A stretch of DNA of 64,000 bases, taken from Polytrichum commune. Its lineage: Eukaryota; Streptophyta; Polytrichopsida; Polytrichales; Polytrichaceae. Shown in pieces: positions 58,309 through 64,000 of the stretch (positions are counted from its first letter, which is position 1; every line of letters starts with the position of its first letter). The notes under the pieces were generated by a model. The model was given only the letters and a program-made list of their open reading frames with translations, was not told where the DNA came from and did no database searches. The position numbers and the translations under genes were made by a program. The stretch spans positions 45,694,001 to 45,758,000 of the forward strand of contig OX485804.1 of the NCBI GenBank assembly GCA_950295325.1. The letters are read 5' to 3'.

Positions 58309-61300
58309 ATGCCCACTCCAAGATATAATTACCTCCCACTTGAGCAGTCTGCTAAGAATGCTACATCTACAGTGGAGAATGCCGGTGATGAATGCGGATA
58401 TGGCCATTATGGAAACGTTGTTCCTTTGGTGAAGAAAGAGACGTCTTACAAGGCAAGCATTTATGGGGCATCAGCAGATTCTTTATATGGTAATGTGGAG
58501 AACACAAGTAACATGCACGAAAATGGGAGGCTCGGAATGCTGGACAAGACCCCGTCCTTCTGGGTGCCAGCAGATAGGGTTCCCTTTGGGAAGGTTGAGG
58601 TAGCAAACACAGAGAAGTCAGCTTTCACCTACAGTCAGCTGGAGAGGAATGCGTATGATGAAACAATTCCCTCTAGTCCTCACATGCTCCTAGAGACAAA
58701 ACCAAGTGTCATGGCAGAATTTGAGTATCAGCCAACTCGAGTGAAGAGCTTGTACAACAGTTTGCATTCTGACAGGGCCCCATTGCCTGTGGAGAAGGGC
58801 TACTACATTTCGAAGGAGTGGGGATTGCCCTCTTTGGAACGGAAGGGGTCTATATCTTCTGAAACTCCGTCTATGAGTGCGACTGAGCGGTTGGAGAGAA
58901 CTGGGAGTGGGGGCCCTAATGGACTTTTCCAGTACTCCTCTCTGTTGAGACAGTCAAGTGGTGGAAGCTGCACAGACAGCCTCATAGCCAGTGATCACCC
59001 TGGAGCTTCACCAAATCCGTCCTCTAATAACCTGAGTGACTCTACATTTCTCAATTCTTTGTATGCATTGGATTCACTGAAGCATGATGAACTTGAAGGA
59101 GGCCCATCAGGCACCGGGGGCACTGGGCAAGATTCATATGGTGAAAGTTCAAGTGAGGAGGGCATCAGATCTTGGATGCGGCAAACAGAGCAAAGCTACA
59201 GCTTGCAGATGGCGCTTGCTTTGAGGCTGATGGCAGAAGCTGAATTGACAGAAGAGTCTCGACTCCTAGGTTCACATTTCAAGGAAATTGGACATGCTTC
59301 GGTCTGTTCATCTGCTCGCAGATCTGTAGAGGCAACAGCACATCGCTATTGGGTATGACTTTAGCTCTATTTGCATCTGTGAGACCAGAACCATCTCCAT
59401 TCTAGGGAAAGCTGCTGGGTCTCAAAAGGGTGAACACTTGGCCTGAGTTGGTAATTGTTGCAGCTAGGTATTGCTGCGTTTGAAATACCTTTCAAAGGAC
59501 ATGTAACGTTTTCAGACCTTGGACAACTGCCAAAATAACTATGCTTAACTAGATTTTTTTCAATACATTTTAGGGAACAACTATAGTTAACTAGAAATAT
59601 TTCAAACCGATTTGAAGAACAACTATAATTAACTAGAAATATTTCAGACCAGATTCAAAAACAACTATAGTTAACTAGAAAAATTTTAGACAACTATAAT
59701 TTGAGAGTCCCAAATCTGTAAGGAGCCAACTGGCGAGTTCTTTCATTTATCTCAAAAAATGAAATGAAATATATTACAATAACATTTTAAAGAGACCTTA
59801 TGAATCAATGCTTGTCACCCATGCTGGCTCATCGCAAGAGGGAATAGAACCCACCGTTCCTTGCAGCAGTTGAACCCATAATACTTTAAGTTACTTATAG
59901 ATAATGAGGTCGTGCTCATTGGGTGTCGATTGAGTCCGAGTCACAAATGGAATTAGGTCCCAATTTTAAAATTATGAATAAAAAAAGAAAAAGATATAGA
60001 TGCTTTGTTATGTCTTGGTACTACACTGCATGCTGCACTCAACTTTAGTTAACTAGATTTTTTTGGTAGACCGAAATTAAAATAACTACATTTAACTACA
60101 TTTTTTGATAGGTCAAATCATGAACAACTATAGTTACGAAAGGCAACTAGTTAACTAATAGTTGAATTAGTTGGTTAGTTTTCCAAGGTCTGAATGTCTC
60201 ATCATCACTAAGATTCTGTTTAATTTTAGAATTCGAACAAGAAACTGTATGAAAAATTTCAAGAAAAAAAGTTTCTTTTTCGTATTTGCCAATATCTTGG
60301 CTGAGATACCTTTTTACCTTGGAAAAAAACTGCTTCATGTGGCACATTCAAAAGACTGACTTTCTAGCTGCTTCTTGGCACTGTTGAAGTTAGTAGTGAC
60401 AATCTCATTGCCATTTGCGAGTCTAGTAGAGGACCTTGAGACTTCTGTGATTGGCATACATGGAATGGACACTTTTGTTCTTATTGCAGTGTAAGATTTT
60501 GGATTAGAAATCTGTCTCTTATCTTCTTAACTTGAAGAACATTGTTTTTGTTTCTATGAATGTGTTCTTGTTTCCTCAGTGTTTTGTCATGATTAGATTA
60601 TTTAGTTGCAAACTAAATGTGAAGATTCATTTTTCTACTATTACTTCAATGGATGTGTTCTTGTCACATTTGAAGTTCTTTCAGGCACGTCCGAATAAAT
60701 TTGCACGCCCAGTCAAATACAATGAAAGCTGAAATTGTCAGATGTTTTGAGAGTGTTTTATGCATGTTTGCATTAATTCACAACTGACAGGTTCTCTTTG
60801 AGGATTATTGCAGGTGAATGGCAGCTTAGGTTACAATGACAAGGTGCAAGATGGGTTTTATCAACTCTGGGGTGTGAATCCATATGTCTGGGATTTGTGC
60901 AACCACAAGGAAGATAGTGGCCGGATGCCGGCCTTAGAGTCACTTCGAGCTGTAGATCCAAGAGATGCTACTTTTGATGTTGTGATAGTAGACACAATTG
61001 GAGACACTCGTTTACTTGAGCTAAAGGAGAAGGCCCTGGATCTCAAACTTAAGGCAGTTGATACTAAGAAGCTTGCAGAACAGCTTGGGAAGCTTGTATG
61101 TTCTGCGATGGGGTAAGTTATCCTTAGTAACACTCTCTTTATAAATGTGCTCATCAAGAATGTGCTGTTGATTCTCATCCCTCATGTGTTGATTCTCATC
61201 CCCCATGTGTTGATTCTCATCCCCCATGTGTTGATTCTCATCTCTCATGTGTTGATTCATTCAAACAAGAGCCTATTTGATATTCACATTTTTTAGTTAT

Positions 61301-63738
61301 TTTTCTGACATTCATATATCAATACCTTTTTGCTGATGGGATTGCTGTGGGGCTCATTTCTAGTGACATGTCAGTCAAATCAGATGACTGGTTGTGTATT
61401 GTCTGTATTGATATTGAGGAGCACTTTGTTCTGAATAATAAATTGAAGTGGCTGTCTGATGATTGAAGAGGTGTAGCTCCTGCTGAAAGTGGGGATCTCA
61501 TGCATCGGTGGGAGTCAAGGAGTCGGCTCCTGAAAAATAGGCTTTGCAGTGTTGTACTTCCAATTGGGAGTCTTCATGTAGGCTTGTGTCGACATCGAGT
61601 TCTTCTTTACAAGGTAGTGACCACTCATTCTTATTGTTGAAAGATTTGCTGAGGTTAAGTAAATGCTTTTTTTAGATGCGCTGGATACAGATAACTGTTT
61701 TTTCTTGAAGTCACAAGCTAATCTTATTATCATTGTGAATCCTCTATAGTGTTGGATATCTGTAGTCTTCAAGAGTTTCAAAAAAATTGCTGGAGAGTGT
61801 CTACACTATTCTGAAAGTTATAAGTACTCACAGAAGTTTATATCCTTGACCAACTTGTCTTGTCTTGCAGCAGTTTCATATTTTAGTGTTTGTAATTTTT
61901 TTTGTAAATTTCTCCTTTGTTGTAGGTGTTGGCAGACAGTGTTAGCTTGGCCTGTCGAATTGCGCGAGGATGCAAGTTTTGTGACGATGATGGTGCTTCT
62001 TGCCTTGTTTTGTGTGGCTCAGACCGGTATGTACAAAGCTGCTGCTTCTATATTCTTTAGTTTCAATCATGTCAATTATTTTATGTAGCAGAACTGTTCT
62101 GGCCCAATGACTTATAAATCTTTTGGAATCTGAGATAAGCTCAGAGACATCACTGACAGCAATTTGTGGTTGTACCAAGTGTCTTTCTATTAAATGTACA
62201 TTGAACTAAGGAACCATACGCATCTTGTACAGCCAAATTATCACAGGAAATTACAATTGGGGTCATGTCCTAAGGTGAGTCATTGTTTGTGGTTGTTGAA
62301 AGATTTAGTTCTCCAGTATTTGTTTTAAATAATGAACCAGAAATCATGATATCCGATTATTCTGCAGGGAGTATCTTGTCAATCTCATATCCACAGCTGG
62401 AGAATTGAGTGATCCTGAAATCCCCATGAGTTCTTCGTCTGCTTTCTCTGTGGCTTCACCTCTTCGATTGCACAAGTATTCCACAATCCAAATCACAGAC
62501 GAACATCGAGAATTTTGCAGAGAGCTTGTGAGAAGTTCTTCTTTAGAGACATCTAGTTCACCATCAATGTGGACGGGTATTGCTAATGAGGCTGCAACAG
62601 CAGAGGAAGGTCAGTAGCCAGAACCTATGTCTTCAAGACTTGGTTCTTCTTTCCTGTACAAATTAGTTTTTTGGGAGCAATCTGTAGCTGCTTGCACAAT
62701 TTTTCTCTGTACTTCTCATTCATGTTCTTTCCAGATCTCAACATCTGTGTTCTATGCTTTGAATTTGTAACTTCTACTATGAGCATCGCAACAATAAGCT
62801 GGGACTTGGGAACTTCCTTAGATTCCTGGATGGCAACTGCCTTGAAGTCACTTCCTTCACGCTTGCTTGTTTATATGGGATTAATTTGTCTTGATGCTTG
62901 TTGTAAGTATGAAGGTTTCTTGGTTTTTATTAAGGCAGTCTGGGTGATGATGTATCTACATTACAATAGATTTTTGATTTACCTGGACAAAGGCACATTT
63001 TGCTTGTTTCATGACCATTCTCTTTTCACTCACATTTTATCTGCAATGCTACAATCTGTATTTGGTGCACAGTTGCTCGAAAGAAGGCTGCAGAAAGAAC
63101 TGAACAATGGCTTTCACCTACACTGACCCTCCCGAGCACAAGTAAAATACCAGTGATCCCTGGAACACCAACAGCTAGAAGCATTGATGATGTATGGATG
63201 TCTACAATGAATGACCCCTCGGGTGAATCTCTGCCAGTTCCCTACCTTGGTGAGAATCTTAAGTCGGTTGCTGAAAATCAAGTACTTGCATCTACTGACT
63301 CTTCATCAAGTGAGAAGTTAAGAAAGATAGAAGTATTTGAAGAAGCCCTTAATTGGACATTGCCAGATGATTCTTCAGGTGATTCTGATTATCAAGCTTT
63401 TGATGGGGAAGGAGGTGCAAATTGGTTAGTTGCAGACCCAGTAAAAGTCATATCTAGCAGTATGATCCAAGAAAAGAATATGGAGAACTCAGCTGCAGTT
63501 GATTGGGAGCTTAAGTGGGAAGGAGACAGAGTGGAGCCATCGAAGGGTGAACCATCCTGTTCCTGTTTTCGATATATGAATACTGGTGGCTCTGGACACC
63601 TTTCAGAGTGTTCAGATGGACTTGGCTATCATAGTGGCAATAGTGATGTGGAACTGGCAGAAGCATTAGTTGAAGCAGTTGGCGAGGAATGGGAGATCAG
63701 GTGGGAAGACATTGTCTTAAAGGAAAAGATTGGGGCAG
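58309..63738 (+). CDS. CTR1-type Raf-like MAPKKK (group B3), partial at right edge
   Basis: N-terminal 832 residues of a CTR1/EDR1-family kinase, a negative regulator in ethylene and stress signalling in plants. Start chosen at ATG 58309 (MPTPRYNYLPLEQ, like the CTR1 N-terminus). Exons are 58309-59352, 60814-61112, 61469-61613, 61926-62026, 62368-62609 and 63073-63738, in frame with GT/AG. After a Ser-rich N-terminus comes the EDR1 domain (about 285-590) with WMRQTEQSYSLQMALALRL, HRYWVNGSLGYNDKVQDGFY, GVNPYVWDLC, LPIGSLHVGLCRHR and VLADSVSLACRIARGCKFC. A Ser/Glu-rich linker follows, then WEDIVLKEKIGAG, the beginning of the ATP glycine loop, where the window's last exon ends. No PAS domain is visible, unlike the moss ANR/ARK kinase. 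Catalytic residues lie off the window. Confidence 0.94.
59512..60193. mobile_element. 682-bp TIR element in the first coding-region intron of the CTR1-like gene
   Basis: The left end CAGACCTTGGACAACT and the right end AGTTTTCCAAGGTCTG are inverted repeats. The left part has three ~52-bp tandem units built on AACTATAGTTAACTAGAAAT (59575-59690). The right end matches 10270-10425 in inverted orientation. No transposase; the flanking duplication was not clear. Confidence 0.7.
61166..61257 (+). repeat. 21-bp tandem repeat in CTR1-like intron 2
   Basis: About four and a half units of TGTTGATTCTCATCCCCCAT(G) with few changes. The reverse strand reads as a 7-residue repeat, but it lies within an intron and is not coding. 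Confidence 0.92.
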
Positions 63739-64000
63739 GTATTCAACAAAACTCCAGCTGCAGTTCCAATATTTAAATGTGTGTGACTATCAAGTGAGCT
63801 TTGTCATGTTGACAATTTATCTCTCCTGGTATTCACCAGTGACCCTTAATGGTTCTGCTTAAGGTTTGCATATATACCTAGGGGAAGCTCACGAGATAAA
63901 TATTTGAAATAGGTACGCTAAAAGAAATGGAAACACCATTGTTTTAGAGAATTTTTTTTTGTGCAGTGGTCCCTAAGTGTCAAGTGTGTTGATTCCCTTT
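63739..64000 (+). other. Intron of the CTR1-like gene running off the window
   Basis: Begins with the donor GTATTC after exon 63073-63738. The kinase-domain exons must lie to the right of the window edge. Confidence 0.85.

Noticed and set aside
61166-61257. Short regular repeats resembling a CRISPR array
   Set aside because: The units are contiguous with no spacers, lie in a plant intron and are only 21 bp.

Overview
The window is plant nuclear DNA. Four genes with introns sit in AT-rich sequence full of decayed transposons. The genes are a HY5-type bZIP factor, a UBC13-type E2 enzyme, a CTR1-type Raf-like MAPKKK whose kinase domain lies past the right edge, and PACRG, a flagellar doublet-microtubule protein. 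HY5 and CTR1 together with PACRG point to a land plant with swimming sperm (bryophyte, lycophyte, fern, or cycad/Ginkgo). The sequence does not settle which; a bryophyte or lycophyte is my guess.

Layout. 1-17.4 kb holds no intact gene. It contains a dead L1-like LINE on the minus strand (about 1.0-5.56 kb), cut by a 385-bp inverted-repeat element, followed by fragments of several MITE-like families. 17.4-22.5 kb holds the HY5 promoter, the five-exon gene and its downstream flank; intron 1 carries three tandem copies of a ~390-bp unit. 22.5-30 kb is repeats, including a 733-bp terminal-inverted-repeat (TIR) element with a 232-bp foldback element nested in it. 30.2-32.1 kb is PACRG (plus). 32.1-41.3 kb is repeats plus a promoter-like orphan segment near 36.6-36.9 kb. 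41.7-44.2 kb is UBC13 (minus, eight coding exons) with a 48-bp CT/AG tract upstream. 44.5-55 kb is again repeats. 55.1-63.7 kb is the CTR1-like gene: a long probable 5' leader region, then six coding exons up to the glycine-loop start.

The four genes are ordinary separate nuclear genes; nothing suggests an operon or gene cluster. HY5 (light signalling) and CTR1 (hormone/stress signalling) are regulators, UBC13 makes K63-linked ubiquitin chains, and PACRG belongs to the sperm axoneme. No tRNA, rRNA, CRISPR array or organellar segment was recognised. Coordinates of splice sites come from reading GT/AG sites and reading-frame continuity by eye; untranslated regions are estimates.
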